64,000 nt of DNA from assembly GCF_020510625.1 (NCBI RefSeq), contig NZ_CP075191.1, forward strand, positions 1 to 64,000. Direction: 5' to 3'. Numbering within the stretch: position 1 is the first letter of the stretch; each line of letters opens with the position of its first letter. Of this stretch, positions 19,244 through 28,685 are shown in pieces. The DNA is from Ferribacterium limneticum. GTDB lineage: Bacteria > Pseudomonadota > Gammaproteobacteria > Burkholderiales > Rhodocyclaceae. Position numbers and translations under genes: made by a program. Below the pieces are notes generated by a model. That model ran no database searches. It worked only from the letters and a program-made list of their open reading frames with translations, and had not been told where the DNA came from.

Positions 19244-20866
19244 GTGCTCGTCGCCGCCAATATCACCATGCAGTTCGGGGTCAAACCCCTTTTCGAGAAC
19301 GTCAACGTCAAGTTTGGCGAGGGTTATCGTTACGGTCTGATTGGTGCCAATGGTGCCGGTAAATCGACCTTCATGAAGATTCTTTGTGGCGCGCTGGAGC
19401 CTTCGGCCGGCAATGTCTCGAAAGACAAGCACGAGCGCATGGCCTACCTGAAGCAGGACCAGTTCGCCTACGAAGACATGCGCGTGCTCGACGTTGTGCT
19501 GATGGGCCACGAGGAAATGTGGGCCTGCATGAGCGAGCGCGACGCCATCTACGCCAACCCGGAAGCGACCGAAGACGACTACATGAAGGCGGCGGAGCTG
19601 GAGCATCACTTTGCCGAATACGACGGCTACACCGCCGAATCGCGGGCCGGCGAACTGCTGCTCGGCGTCGGCATCCCGACCGAACAGCACAATGGCCCGA
19701 TGAGCCAGGTCGCACCGGGCTGGAAGCTGCGCGTGCTGCTCTGCCAGGCGCTGTTCGCCAACCCGGACATCCTGCTCCTCGACGAGCCGACCAACAACCT
19801 CGACATCAACACCATCCGCTGGCTGGAAGACATCCTGAATGCCCGCGAGTCGACGATGATCATCATCTCGCACGACCGCCACTTCCTGAACCAGGTCTGC
19901 ACCCACATGGCCGACCTCGACTACGGCAAGATCACCACCTACGCCGGCAACTACGACGACTTCATGGAAGCCGCGCAGGCTGCCCGCGAGCGCCAGCAGA
20001 ATGCCAACGCCAAGGCCAAGGAACGCATCGCCGAACTGCAAACCTTCGTCCGCCGTTTCTCGGCCAACGCCTCCAAGGCCAAGCAGGCGACCAGCCGCGT
20101 CAAGCTGATCGAAAAACTCAAGCCGGAAGACATGAAGCCGTCGTCCCGCCAGTACCCGTGGATTCGCTTCGACTACGACGAGAAGCAAAAGCTGCACCGC
20201 CAGGCCGTCGAGATCGAGAATGTTTCCTTCACCTACGAAGGTGGCGAGCGCAAGATCTTCAACAACCTGACGCTGACCATCAATGCCGGTGAAAAGATTG
20301 CCGTGATCGGCGAAAACGGCGTCGGCAAAACAACCTTCCTGAAGTTGCTGATGGGCGAAGTCGTGCCGCAGTTCGGTACCATCAAATGGGCCGAAAAAGC
20401 CTTCCCCGGCTACTACGCGCAGGATCACAGCGCCCAGTTCGCCGGTACTGAGAGCCTGACCGACTGGATCGCCGGCTATGCCCGCGCCACGATCGAAGAC
20501 GGCGGCGACCTGGAAACCCTGATCCGCGGCACCCTCGGCCGTCTGCTCTTCTCCGGCGACGAAGTGAAGAAGCCGGTCAACGTCATTTCCGGCGGCGAGC
20601 AGGGCCGCATGCTGTTCGGCAAGCTGATGCTGTCGAAACACAACGTGCTGCTGATGGACGAACCGACCAACCACCTCGACATGGAGTCGATCGAAGCGCT
20701 GAACAGCGGCCTGGAAAAATTCCCCGGCACCCTGATCTTCGTCTCGCACGACCGTGAGTTCGTGTCCTCGCTGTCTACCCGAGTGTTGGAGGTCAAGAAC
20801 GATGGTCGCATCATCGATTACCTCGGCGGCTATGAGGACTATCTGGCTTCGCAGGGCGTCGAGTAA
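19244..20866 (+). CDS. ybiT: ABC-F family ATPase, YbiT type
   Basis: A cytoplasmic ABC-F protein of 540 residues with two ATPase domains and no membrane part. ABC-F proteins act on the ribosome as translation factors. Walker A motifs are GANGAGKST near residue 35 and GENGVGKTT near 360; the second signature is ISGGEQGRM and the Walker B motifs are [11 protein letters not shown] and [11 protein letters not shown]. The linker between domains holds the P-site tRNA interaction motif region. The sequence follows E. coli YbiT closely (for example [21 protein letters not shown]), more than EttA or Uup. It starts at a GTG and ends in a strong terminator. Confidence 0.92.
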   Translation: MLVAANITMQFGVKPLFENVNVKFGEGYRYGLIGANGAGKSTFMKILCGALEPSAGNVSKDKHERMAYLKQDQFAYEDMRVLDVVLMGHEEMWACMSERDAIYANPEATEDDYMKAAELEHHFAEYDGYTAESRAGELLLGVGIPTEQHNGPMSQVAPGWKLRVLLCQALFANPDILLLDEPTNNLDINTIRWLEDILNARESTMIIISHDRHFLNQVCTHMADLDYGKITTYAGNYDDFMEAAQAARERQQNANAKAKERIAELQTFVRRFSANASKAKQATSRVKLIEKLKPEDMKPSSRQYPWIRFDYDEKQKLHRQAVEIENVSFTYEGGERKIFNNLTLTINAGEKIAVIGENGVGKTTFLKLLMGEVVPQFGTIKWAEKAFPGYYAQDHSAQFAGTESLTDWIAGYARATIEDGGDLETLIRGTLGRLLFSGDEVKKPVNVISGGEQGRMLFGKLMLSKHNVLLMDEPTNHLDMESIEALNSGLEKFPGTLIFVSHDREFVSSLSTRVLEVKNDGRIIDYLGGYEDYLASQGVE

Positions 20867-20872
20867 GATTTT

Positions 20873-20932
20873 TTGCCCGCACTGCGGGCAAAGCAAAAAG
20901 GCCGAAGACGCATCGCGCTTCGGCCTTTTTTT
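20873..20932 (+). terminator. Tandem hairpins / bidirectional terminator after ybiT
   Basis: A first hairpin, TTGCCCGC-ACT-GCGGGCAA (20873-20891), is followed by a 13-bp stem AAAAAGGCCGAAG / CTTCGGCCTTTTT (20895-20930) with a T7 run. A-rich and T-rich flanks let the second also stop the convergent gene at 20966-21460. Confidence 0.85.
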
Positions 20933-20965
20933 CAGTCTGGATTTTTGCTTATCGATCCAGACTGA

Positions 20966-21460
20966 TCACCGGTCGTGACCATGCCCGTGGCCGTGTCCCC
21001 GGCCACGATCGTTGTCATCGCCGCGCCGACCGTCGCCCCGGCGGTCGTTGCGCTCATCCCGGTAGTTGTTGTCGCGATAGCCGTCACGACGGCCATCGTC
21101 CCAACGATCGCGGTCACCACGACCGCGTTGCTGATAGCGCGGTACGTATTCGCGTTCGTACCAGCGATCCTGGACGAAATAGACGCGCTCGCCGCAGGCA
21201 CGGTATTCGTGGCAGTGCTTGCGCCAATGCTTGGCATGACCGGGCGGGACGCGCAGGTAGATCGGCGGGCGATGGACCGGGACGCGCTCGACCAGGATCG
21301 GCTGCCCATAGATGACCGGCGGGCGGGGATAGCCGCCGATGTCGATCTGGCCATAGAAACCGGGCTGGCCGATGCTGACCGAGACACCGACGTCGGTAGC
21401 GTGGGCCGTGGCAGTCAATGAGGCAGCGACGATGGCGGCGATAGTCAGAAAACGTTTCAT
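20966..21460 (-). CDS. Secreted protein with Arg/Asp/His-rich tail, function unknown
   Basis: 164 residues. It has a clear signal peptide (MKRFLTIAAIVAASLTATAHA), then a short conserved-looking middle (VSIGQPGFYGQIDIGGYPRPP; CHEYRACGERVYFVQDRWYE) and a low-complexity tail of Arg, Asp and Gly ending in GHGHGHGHDR. The N-terminal half resembles small exported betaproteobacterial proteins of unknown function. The charged tail and the terminal His-Gly repeat suggest metal binding or a nucleic-acid/polyanion contact, but this is only inference. It converges with ybiT. Confidence 0.7.
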   Translation of the reverse strand: MKRFLTIAAIVAASLTATAHATDVGVSVSIGQPGFYGQIDIGGYPRPPVIYGQPILVERVPVHRPPIYLRVPPGHAKHWRKHCHEYRACGERVYFVQDRWYEREYVPRYQQRGRGDRDRWDDGRRDGYRDNNYRDERNDRRGDGRRGDDNDRGRGHGHGHGHDR

Positions 21461-21538
21461 GATTCCACTTTGCAGGTTGTGTGTTCCAAGTAACGCAGGA
21501 AGGGGTGATCCGATGACACCGGGCCAGTCGCGACGGGC

Positions 21539-22042
21539 TTATTGCAGCGGGATGCCGGCGGCCAGGCTGCGAATCAGGCGCACGCAATCGACGTCTGACT
21601 GGTGGTAGGCCGATTTCACATAGTCGATATAGGCCCGGTCTTCCGAATTCGGATTGTTGGCCAGGGTAGTCTCGTAGGCAAAGCGCAGGAACAGGAAGCT
21701 GGGCTCCGGTTCCTCGATGGTGATGGTCAGACTGCCGCCGGGATGGACTTCGGAGGGCTGGATATCGAAGCGCACCCAGTGCCGGTCGGCCATCGTCACA
21801 CGATCCTGGATCACGGCCGGACCAAAATCGAGTTCACGGAGCAGGGCATCCGCCGCACGTTCGAGGATGGTGCAGGACTCCAGCCCGGGCAGGAAGGGAA
21901 CGGGATTCTCGACGCGGTGCAGCAGTCCCAGCCACAGTTGGTCGCGAGTCAGTGATTCGACCAGCGGATTTTCCGGGTCGTTGATCTGGATAAGGTGTTC
22001 GAAATTCATGGCCATATTGTATTTCATCACCCGGCCACCCAT
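21539..22042 (-). CDS. AtaL-like SRPBCC protein (DUF1857)
   Basis: A 167-residue protein whose sequence FEHLIQINDPENPLVESLTR and the following LTRDQLWLGL fit the DUF1857/AtaL-like branch of the SRPBCC (START-like) fold. These proteins have a deep hydrophobic pocket, and their ligands are mostly unknown. The start is uncertain: Met codons at 22042, 22027, 22015 and 22009 are all in frame, and the family normally begins at the last of these (MNFEHL). It is divergent from rsuA. No partner enzyme is next to it. Confidence 0.75.
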   Translation of the reverse strand: MGGRVMKYNMAMNFEHLIQINDPENPLVESLTRDQLWLGLLHRVENPVPFLPGLESCTILERAADALLRELDFGPAVIQDRVTMADRHWVRFDIQPSEVHPGGSLTITIEEPEPSFLFLRFAYETTLANNPNSEDRAYIDYVKSAYHQSDVDCVRLIRSLAAGIPLQ

Positions 22043-22124
22043 TGCCTTGCCGTCTCTTTCTCACCCTCTGCGGCGTGCGGTCTCCCGGGCAACGAAACTA
22101 TGGGGCCGTGTTAACATCGCTGCC

Positions 22125-22832
22125 ATGCAACTAGAACGTATCCTCCAAAAACACGGGTTCGGTTCCCGTCGGGAATGCCGGGGCCTCATCCGCCGCGATC
22201 GCGTGGCGATCAATGGCCAGGTTTGCGACGATCCCTTCGTCGAACTCGATATCGAAGGGCTGATTTTCACCGTCGATGGCGTCGATTGGCCCTACGCTGA
22301 ATTCGCCACGCTGATGCTCAACAAGCCGGCCGGCTACGAGTGTTCGCGCAAGCCCAAACATCACGCCAGCGTCCTTGAACTACTGCCAGTGCCGCTGCGC
22401 GAACGCGATGTTCAGCCGATTGGCCGGCTCGACGAAGATACGACCGGCCTGCTACTGATTACCGACGATGGACAGTTGAATCACGTGCTCTCCTCGGCCA
22501 AACGCAAGGTGCCGAAAGTCTATCTGGCGACGACCAAGCACCCGCTCGATCAGGCACAAATCGACCAGCTCTTGGCCGGCGTCCTGCTCGCCGACGAGTA
22601 CGAGCCGATTAGCGCGGCGGCTGCCGAAATCGTCGGCGAAAACCTGCTCCGCCTGACGCTGACCGAGGGCAAGTACCACCAGGTCAAACGCATGGTGGCG
22701 GCCGTCAGCAACCGCGTCGAGGCGCTGCATCGTGAAGCCGTTGGTGAATTGACGCTGCCGCCTGACCTCAAACCTGGCGAGTGGCGCTGGTTGTCGGCGG
22801 CCGACCTGCAGAAACTGGGCTATTCCAAATGA
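22125..22832 (+). CDS. rsuA: RsuA-family 16S rRNA pseudouridine synthase
   Basis: 235 residues with an N-terminal S4 RNA-binding domain (MQLERILQKHGFGSRRECR) and a pseudouridine synthase domain with the catalytic Asp in GRLDEDTTGLLLITDDG near residue 105. Other hallmarks are LNKPAGYECS and GKYHQVKRM. The family modifies U516 of 16S rRNA; RluE/RluB relatives modify 23S rRNA, so the exact site is probable, not certain. An open frame extends far upstream to 21717, but the S4 domain fixes the start at 22125. The stop overlaps the oxyR start (ATGA). Confidence 0.85.
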   Translation: MQLERILQKHGFGSRRECRGLIRRDRVAINGQVCDDPFVELDIEGLIFTVDGVDWPYAEFATLMLNKPAGYECSRKPKHHASVLELLPVPLRERDVQPIGRLDEDTTGLLLITDDGQLNHVLSSAKRKVPKVYLATTKHPLDQAQIDQLLAGVLLADEYEPISAAAAEIVGENLLRLTLTEGKYHQVKRMVAAVSNRVEALHREAVGELTLPPDLKPGEWRWLSAADLQKLGYSK

Positions 22833-23743
22833 CCCTGACCGAAATGCGCTACATCGTGGCTCTGGCTCGTGAGCGGCATTTCGGCAAGGCAGCCGATGCC
22901 TGCCACGTCAGCCAGCCAACGCTATCGGTGGCGCTGAAGAAGGTCGAAGGCCAGATTGGTGCGCCGCTTTTCGAGCGCGGCACCAACGATATCCGCATCA
23001 CGCCGCTGGGCGAGCGCATCGTCGCTCAGGCGACGCGCGTGCTGGAAGAAGCGGTCAAGCTCGAAGAAATCGCCGAGGCCACCGGCGACCCGATGAGCGG
23101 CCAGTTACGTGTCGGCATCATCTACACCATTGCGCCTTACCTGCTGCCGCAACTGATTCCGGCCCTCAATCGCGAGGCGCCGAAGATGCCGCTCTTCCTC
23201 AAGGAAGACTTCACCGGCAACCTGATCCCCGCGCTGAAGGCCGGCGAACTCGACGTCATCATCATTGCGCTGCCCTTTGCCGAACCCGGCCTGGTTGCCC
23301 AACCGGTTTACGACGAGCCCTTCCGGGTGGTTGTTCCGGCGACTCATCCGTGGGCTTCCCGGGCGGAGGTGAATGGCGATGAACTTGATGGCCAGAACCT
23401 GCTGCTACTCGGCCAGGGCAACTGCTTCCGCGATCAGGTACTCGAATCCTGCCCCCGCCTGAATGCCCCGGACGCCTTGGAGCACTCGCTCGAAGGCAGC
23501 TCCCTCGAGACTATCCGCTACATGGTCGCCAGCGGCGCCGGCGTCGCGGTCATGCCCAGTACGGCGGCCGATCCGTTGATAAGCAAGGAACCGATGGTCA
23601 AGGTACTGCCATTTGCCGGCGCCCAGCCCAAACGCACCGTCGGTCTCGTCTGGCGCATCACCTTCCCGCGCCCCCAGGCTATTGATGCGGTGCGGGCGGC
23701 GCTGCTGTCCTGCCAGCTACCGGGAGCTTTGGCCGTACGTTGA
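22829..23743 (+). CDS. oxyR: Hydrogen peroxide-responsive LysR-type regulator OxyR
   Basis: 304 residues. It has an N-terminal LysR helix-turn-helix (FGKAADACHVSQPTLSVALK) and an effector domain with GNCFRDQVLESC. The two cysteines fall at residues 199 and 208, the same numbers as the redox pair of E. coli OxyR, so peroxide sensing by disulfide formation is well supported. The ATG overlaps the rsuA stop by four bases (ATGA), indicating translational coupling. No catalase or ahpC gene is near. A parS-like site starts 1 bp after the stop codon. Confidence 0.95.
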   Translation: MTLTEMRYIVALARERHFGKAADACHVSQPTLSVALKKVEGQIGAPLFERGTNDIRITPLGERIVAQATRVLEEAVKLEEIAEATGDPMSGQLRVGIIYTIAPYLLPQLIPALNREAPKMPLFLKEDFTGNLIPALKAGELDVIIIALPFAEPGLVAQPVYDEPFRVVVPATHPWASRAEVNGDELDGQNLLLLGQGNCFRDQVLESCPRLNAPDALEHSLEGSSLETIRYMVASGAGVAVMPSTAADPLISKEPMVKVLPFAGAQPKRTVGLVWRITFPRPQAIDAVRAALLSCQLPGALAVR

Positions 23744-23759
23744 AGTTTCACGTGGAACG
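23744..23759. promoter_or_regulatory. parS-like ParB-binding site 2
   Basis: AGTTTCACGTGGAACG, with the same 14-base core GTTTCACGTGGAAC as sites 1 and 4. It lies between the oxyR stop and its terminator. Confidence 0.75.
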
Positions 23760-23791
23760 AGGGTGGAAAATACGTTCCGACGCCTGAAGCG

Positions 23792-23822
23792 AAAAAGCCC
23801 TCGATTTTGTCGAGGGCTTTTT
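23792..23822. terminator. Bidirectional terminator between oxyR and topB
   Basis: AAAAAGCCCTCG / CGAGGGCTTTTT with a short loop. A-run and T-run flanks serve both converging genes. Confidence 0.85.
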
Positions 23823-23841
23823 GTTGTAGGCAGCAGGGCTA

Positions 23842-26361
23842 TCAGGCTTCAGCCTTCTTCTTGGCCGGCGCCTTGGGTTTGGCCACCTTCTTTTCGAACT
23901 CGAAGCTGACCTTGCCATCCTTGGCCATCAGATAGGCCGAGAACTTGCGGCGGGTGCGGTTCGAAACGAACTCCTTGAGCAGATCAGTCTTGCCTTCGGC
24001 CAGCAGCTTCTTCATCTGAGCGGCATCGATCGGCTGCTGCAGGATGATTTTGCCGGAGCGGAAATCGCAGGTTTTGGCCGGGCCGACCGATTTTTCGCAG
24101 ACGTAGGAAGTGCCGTGCTCAAAGACATTGGCCGCACACTTGGGGCACTTGCCGAGACTTTCCTGTGCGGAGAAATCGACGGGTTCGGCATCGGCGGCAT
24201 CCGCCTTGTCCTGGCCGAAATCGAATTCCGGCTGCAGATCGTCGTTGAGCTTGATGGCTGCGGCAAAGCTGCGGCCCATCTTGTTGCGGAAGCCGGTCAG
24301 CGGGCCGACCTGCTTTTCGGTTAGCAATTGCTCTATTTCAGCCGGCTCATACTGACGACCAGCCACAATCTTCCACAGCGCGTAGTCGCAGCCGCCGCAC
24401 TGGAACTTCTTGTAGGTCTCGCGAATCTGACCGCCGCACTTCGGGCAGGGGGCAGTCAGCACGCCGAAATCACCGGGAATGGTGTCGGCTTCGTATTGCT
24501 TGGCGCGTTCGACCATGTGGCGGGTCATTTCGGCGATTTCGCGCATGAATTCGTCGCGCGTGAATTCGCCCTTTTCGATGCGGCCGAGTTTCCATTCCCA
24601 GTCGCCGGTCAATTCCGGTTGGGTCAGCTCCTTGATGCCGAGGCCGTTGAGCAGCGTCATCAGGGTAAAAGCCTTGGCGGTCGGGATCAGTTCCCGGCCT
24701 TCGCGGTGCATGTATTGCTCGCCGATCAGGTTTTCGATGATCTGGGCGCGGGTGGCCGGGGTGCCGAGGCCACGGCCCGCCATGGCGGCCTTCAGTTCCT
24801 CGTCGTCGACCATCTTGCCGGCGCCTTCCATGGCGGAGAGCAGGGTGGCTTCAGAGTAGCGTGGCGGCGGCTTGGTGGCGTTGGCCTTGACGGTCACTTC
24901 GTCGGTATTGACCTCTTCCTTGGCATCGACGGCAACCAGGTTGCCTTCGTCGCCATCCTGGCCTTCCTTGCCATAAACGGTGAGCCAGCCCGGATTGACC
25001 AGCACCTTGCCCTCGGTCTTGAAGGGGTAGCCTTCGACGCGAGTGATGCGGGTGGTGACCATGTACTCGGCGGCTGGGAAGAAGACGGACAGGAAGCGAC
25101 GAACGACGAAGTCGTACAGCTTCTGTTCCATCTCGTTCAGGCTCTTGGGTGCCTGCGGCGTCGGGATGATGGCGAAGTGATCGCTGATCTTGGCGTTGTT
25201 GAAGATGCGCTTGTTCGGTAGTACCCAGTTGCGGGCCAGGATCTGGTGGGCGAAAGGCGAATAGCGGGCGAGCAGCACTTCATCGTGGCCCTTGCCGGCG
25301 CCTTGGCCAGTCAGTACGGCCAGCGTTTCCTTGACGGTCGGCAGGTAATCTTCTGGCAGGCAGCGCGAATCGGTTCGCGGGTAGGTCAGGACCTTGTGCT
25401 TTTCGTACAGGGCCTGGGCCAGTGACAGCGTGGTCTTGGCCGAGAAGCCGAAGCGAGCGTTCGCTTCGCGCTGGAGGGTCGTCAAATCGAACAGTGCGGG
25501 CGATAGGCGGGTTTCCGGCTTGGCTTCTTCGGTGACTTCGCCGGGCTTGCCTTCGGTGGCGGCGCGGATGGCTTCGGCGCGCGCAACTTCCCACAGGCGA
25601 TCGGCGCGAGCATGTTCGTCGTCGTTCTTGCCCTTGAAGGCTTCGTCGAACCATTTGCCCTTGTAGGAGCCAGCCTTGGCGCTGAAATCAGCCTCGACTT
25701 CCCAGTAGTCGCGCGACTTGAAATCGCGAATCTTGCGTTCGCGTTCAACGACGATGGCCAGCGTCGGTGTCTGGACGCGACCAACGGTGGTCAGGTGGAA
25801 GCCACCGGTCTTGGAGTTGAAGGCGGTCATTGCCCGCGTGCCATTGATGCCGACCAGCCAGTCGGATTCGGAGCGGCAGACGGCGGCATCGCCGAGGCCT
25901 TCCATTTCCTGGCCGGGACGCAGGCGGGCGAAGCCGTCACGGATCGCGCCCTGGGTCATCGACTGCAGCCACAGGCGCTGGACCGGCTTGCCGGACTTGG
26001 CGTTCTGGGCGATGTAATTGAAGATCAACTCGCCCTCACGCCCCGCGTCACAGGCATTGATCAGGCCGGTAACATCCTTGCGCTTGATCAGCTTGTTGAG
26101 CACCTTGAGGCGGGATTCGGTCTTTTCGATCGGCTTCAGGGCGAAGTGCGGCGGGATCACCGGCAGATGGGCGAAGGACCATTTGCCGCGTTTGACCTCG
26201 AATTCTTCGGGGCAGGCCAGTTCCAGCAAGTGACCGACAGCCGATGAGAGCACGAGCTCTTCGCTTTCGAAGTAGTCGTCGTGTTTGGTAAAGCCACCCA
26301 GCGCCCGCGCGATGTCGGCGGCGACGGAAGGTTTTTCGGCAATGATCAGCTTTTTGGACAT
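23842..26361 (-). CDS. topB: DNA topoisomerase III
   Basis: A type IA topoisomerase that decatenates DNA. It has about 839 residues, longer than E. coli TopB (653) because of a zinc-ribbon extension. The TOPRIM domain opens the protein (LIIAEKPSVAADIARALGG) and has DAGREGELIF; the catalytic tyrosine is in VLTYPRTDSR near residue 325. C-terminal zinc motifs are CPKCGGQIRET...CGGC and CPKCAANVFEHG, and the tail is Lys-rich (KVAKPKAPAKKKAEA). The MSKKLIIAEKPS start at 26361 is chosen over an upstream in-frame ATG. It is the last gene of the LysM, dprA, topB series. Confidence 0.95.
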   Translation of the reverse strand: MSKKLIIAEKPSVAADIARALGGFTKHDDYFESEELVLSSAVGHLLELACPEEFEVKRGKWSFAHLPVIPPHFALKPIEKTESRLKVLNKLIKRKDVTGLINACDAGREGELIFNYIAQNAKSGKPVQRLWLQSMTQGAIRDGFARLRPGQEMEGLGDAAVCRSESDWLVGINGTRAMTAFNSKTGGFHLTTVGRVQTPTLAIVVERERKIRDFKSRDYWEVEADFSAKAGSYKGKWFDEAFKGKNDDEHARADRLWEVARAEAIRAATEGKPGEVTEEAKPETRLSPALFDLTTLQREANARFGFSAKTTLSLAQALYEKHKVLTYPRTDSRCLPEDYLPTVKETLAVLTGQGAGKGHDEVLLARYSPFAHQILARNWVLPNKRIFNNAKISDHFAIIPTPQAPKSLNEMEQKLYDFVVRRFLSVFFPAAEYMVTTRITRVEGYPFKTEGKVLVNPGWLTVYGKEGQDGDEGNLVAVDAKEEVNTDEVTVKANATKPPPRYSEATLLSAMEGAGKMVDDEELKAAMAGRGLGTPATRAQIIENLIGEQYMHREGRELIPTAKAFTLMTLLNGLGIKELTQPELTGDWEWKLGRIEKGEFTRDEFMREIAEMTRHMVERAKQYEADTIPGDFGVLTAPCPKCGGQIRETYKKFQCGGCDYALWKIVAGRQYEPAEIEQLLTEKQVGPLTGFRNKMGRSFAAAIKLNDDLQPEFDFGQDKADAADAEPVDFSAQESLGKCPKCAANVFEHGTSYVCEKSVGPAKTCDFRSGKIILQQPIDAAQMKKLLAEGKTDLLKEFVSNRTRRKFSAYLMAKDGKVSFEFEKKVAKPKAPAKKKAEA

Positions 26362-26437
26362 GGTTTGGCCTGTTGAGTGCCGGGGCATGATAAGTGCCCG
26401 GCGAGCGGCTTGGCAAGCCGTCAATATATATAGGTGC

Positions 26438-27514
26438 CTAGTTCAGGCGCTGGTAGCGGTTACCGGGCAGGGTGCCTATAAGGCCGCAAAGCTCCAGTGT
26501 CAGGAGTTCCGGCAGCAACTGGTCGGCGCTCATTGCAGTTCGTTCGACGAGGTCGTCAAGGCTGCATGGATCGTGGCCAAGCGCAGCGAGAATCGGACCT
26601 TCTTCAGCGTTATCTGATGGAAGCTCCGGTTCGGGAGCTTCGTTGAAACTGCCCAGTTCTTCCAGAATGTCGGTAGCGGTTTCAACCAGTTTGGCACCCT
26701 GCTTGATCAATTTATGGCAGCCGCGGGCAACGGGCGAGTGGATCGACCCGGGTATGGCGAAAACCTCACGCCCCTGTTCAGCGGCAAGCCGCGCTGTGAT
26801 CAGCGACCCGCTTTCCGGCGCAGCTTCGACGACCAAGACACCACGCGAGAGTCCGGAGATGATTCGGTTGCGCCTTGGAAAGTTGGAGGCGATGGCGGGC
26901 GTACCGAGCGGAAATTCAGAAACGATCGCCCCATGCTCAACGATGGCCAGCGCCAACTCCTTATTGCGGGCCGGGTAGATACGGTCGGGGCCGGTGCCAA
27001 TGACCGCAATGGTTTCTCCCTTGGCGGCCAGTGCGCCACGGTGGGCGGCGGCATCGATGCCTAGCGCCAGGCCACTAATGATCGTCAGCCCCCTGGCGGC
27101 CAGTGTTTTGGCGAAGTTCTCGGCCGTTTGCACACCTTGAGGCGTTGCGTTGCGGCTGCCAACCATGGCTAGTCCGCGCTTCTGGAGCAGGGCAAGGTTG
27201 CCGCGCACGTAGAGTAGGCTGGGAGGGTCGGCTATTTCGAGCAGCGCTTTCGGGTAGGCTTCATCAGCCAATGAGATGATGTGCTGACTTGGTTGGTTGG
27301 CCCATTCGAGGCTATGTTCGACCGCCTCTGTCGGATCAAAATCGAACAGCAGGTCGGCGCGGTGACCGATGATGCCACGCGCTTCCAGGCGGCCGGCCGA
27401 GAAAATGGCTTCCGGTAAACCGAAAGCGGCGAGAAGCTTTCGTTGCGTCTCGCCGCCAATGCCTGGAATCAGGGTCAGCCGCAACCAGGCGGCCAAGCCG
27501 TCGGTATTTATCAT
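26438..27514 (-). CDS. dprA: DNA-processing protein DprA
   Basis: DprA binds incoming single-stranded DNA during transformation and loads RecA. 358 residues: an N-terminal SAM-like region (RLTLIPGIGGETQRKLL), the Rossmann-fold core with MVGSRNATPQG near residue 118 and GLALGIDAAAHRGAL near 145, then RNRIISGLSRGVLVVEA, and a C-terminal winged-helix (DP3) domain. The start overlaps the stop of the LysM gene by four bases, so the two are translationally coupled. Other competence genes are not in the window. Confidence 0.96.
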   Translation of the reverse strand: MINTDGLAAWLRLTLIPGIGGETQRKLLAAFGLPEAIFSAGRLEARGIIGHRADLLFDFDPTEAVEHSLEWANQPSQHIISLADEAYPKALLEIADPPSLLYVRGNLALLQKRGLAMVGSRNATPQGVQTAENFAKTLAARGLTIISGLALGIDAAAHRGALAAKGETIAVIGTGPDRIYPARNKELALAIVEHGAIVSEFPLGTPAIASNFPRRNRIISGLSRGVLVVEAAPESGSLITARLAAEQGREVFAIPGSIHSPVARGCHKLIKQGAKLVETATDILEELGSFNEAPEPELPSDNAEEGPILAALGHDPCSLDDLVERTAMSADQLLPELLTLELCGLIGTLPGNRYQRLN

Positions 27515-28542
27515 GGATTCTTTGCAATATCCCCGGTGATCACGGACTTGGAGGAATCGACGACCAGAGCGTAGGCAATATTGTCGAAGACGCGGAAGAC
27601 AAAGGCCAGCCCGTAACGTTCGTCAGGAACGGGGGTTTTGATCCGGTGGCCATCTTCGTTAATGCTGACTGAAACACGGGTGCGGTAGAGCGCAACGACA
27701 TGGCCGATTTCTAGGCCATCGTTCTTGCCACGATTCAGCGAAACAACGGAACTGGTACCGCCTTCGTTGATGCCGCCGTAGATTCCGATGATCCGGGCCG
27801 ATACATCACGTTCCGGACGGTGCGGAACATAGGAGATGATTGCTGGCGGGGGGGCTGGAAGCAGGCTATCGCCGCGACCAATTTCCTCCTTGGCCAGCGT
27901 AACGCGCAGGGTGGCTGGCTCACCTGGCTTGGTCAGCCGGGCATTGCCGAGGAAAAAGGCTTCGTAGGCGATAACCTTGTCGGTATCGGGGTCCTTGAGG
28001 GCTTTTCCTTTGCGGAAGATATGCCATTTTTCCACGCTGGCGTCCGGGATGCCGCTGGCGTAGAAGGAATCACTGCTGCCAACCATCATGCGATCTTCTT
28101 CAGTCGCGACAATGCGGACGGCGCTGGCATCATCATCCGTCTCGATGATCAAGGGTTGGGAAATAAACGGTTCGATCACGTTCGGCGGAATGCTCGGTAT
28201 GACCTGCTGAACAGGGGTGCTATACACGGTCGGCTGAACCTTGCCGCTTTGTCCACCAACCGACTTGCCAAGCCTCAGGCGGGGCGTACCGCTCGACGTG
28301 TCGAGCATGACGACATCGCCCGGATAGATCCAGTGCGGGTTCTTGATCTGTTCCTTGTTCATCTGCCAGATTTCCGGCCAGCGCCATGGCTGCTTGAGAA
28401 ACTTGCCGGAAATGCCCCACAGGGTGTCACCCTTGACGACGATGTGACGATCGGGCGGGTTGTCCACGAGTTGTAGCGGCTCGGCGGCCGATGCGCAGAC
28501 GGCCGTCACGGCCAGGATGAGCGCGGATATAATGCGAACCAT
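27511..28542 (-). CDS. LysM-domain exported protein
   Basis: 343 residues. A signal peptide (MVRIISALILAVTAVCASAA) is followed by one LysM domain (HIVVKGDTLWGISGKFLKQP ... NPHWIYPGDVVML, about residues 33-82), which binds peptidoglycan. The rest is a long beta-rich region without a known catalytic motif. Genes of this type commonly precede dprA in betaproteobacteria, and here the overlap is 4 bp. A structural or envelope role is likely; no enzyme activity is indicated. It is divergent from def, with 143 bp between them. Confidence 0.88.
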   Translation of the reverse strand: MVRIISALILAVTAVCASAAEPLQLVDNPPDRHIVVKGDTLWGISGKFLKQPWRWPEIWQMNKEQIKNPHWIYPGDVVMLDTSSGTPRLRLGKSVGGQSGKVQPTVYSTPVQQVIPSIPPNVIEPFISQPLIIETDDDASAVRIVATEEDRMMVGSSDSFYASGIPDASVEKWHIFRKGKALKDPDTDKVIAYEAFFLGNARLTKPGEPATLRVTLAKEEIGRGDSLLPAPPPAIISYVPHRPERDVSARIIGIYGGINEGGTSSVVSLNRGKNDGLEIGHVVALYRTRVSVSINEDGHRIKTPVPDERYGLAFVFRVFDNIAYALVVDSSKSVITGDIAKNP

Positions 28543-28685
28543 AGTCGTAACCTCACGTGCCGGTGGAACGCAATAACGTCGTCACTGTCTCATTAAGTGC
28601 CAATCATTTGCGTTCCATACCTCGGAATTGCTTTAGATTCTGCACGTAATAACCTAAGCGAGCAAGCTTTTATTCCGGTTTTCAT

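Noticed and set aside
19223..20896. 557-codon frame opposite ybiT
   Set aside because: It is antisense to a well-supported ABC-F gene; only codon-bias shadow.
20933..20964. CAGTCTGGAT / ATCCAGACTG as a terminator of the gene at 20966-21460
   Set aside because: On the minus strand this stem is followed by A, not T; the preceding GGCCGAAG hairpin is the better bidirectional terminator.
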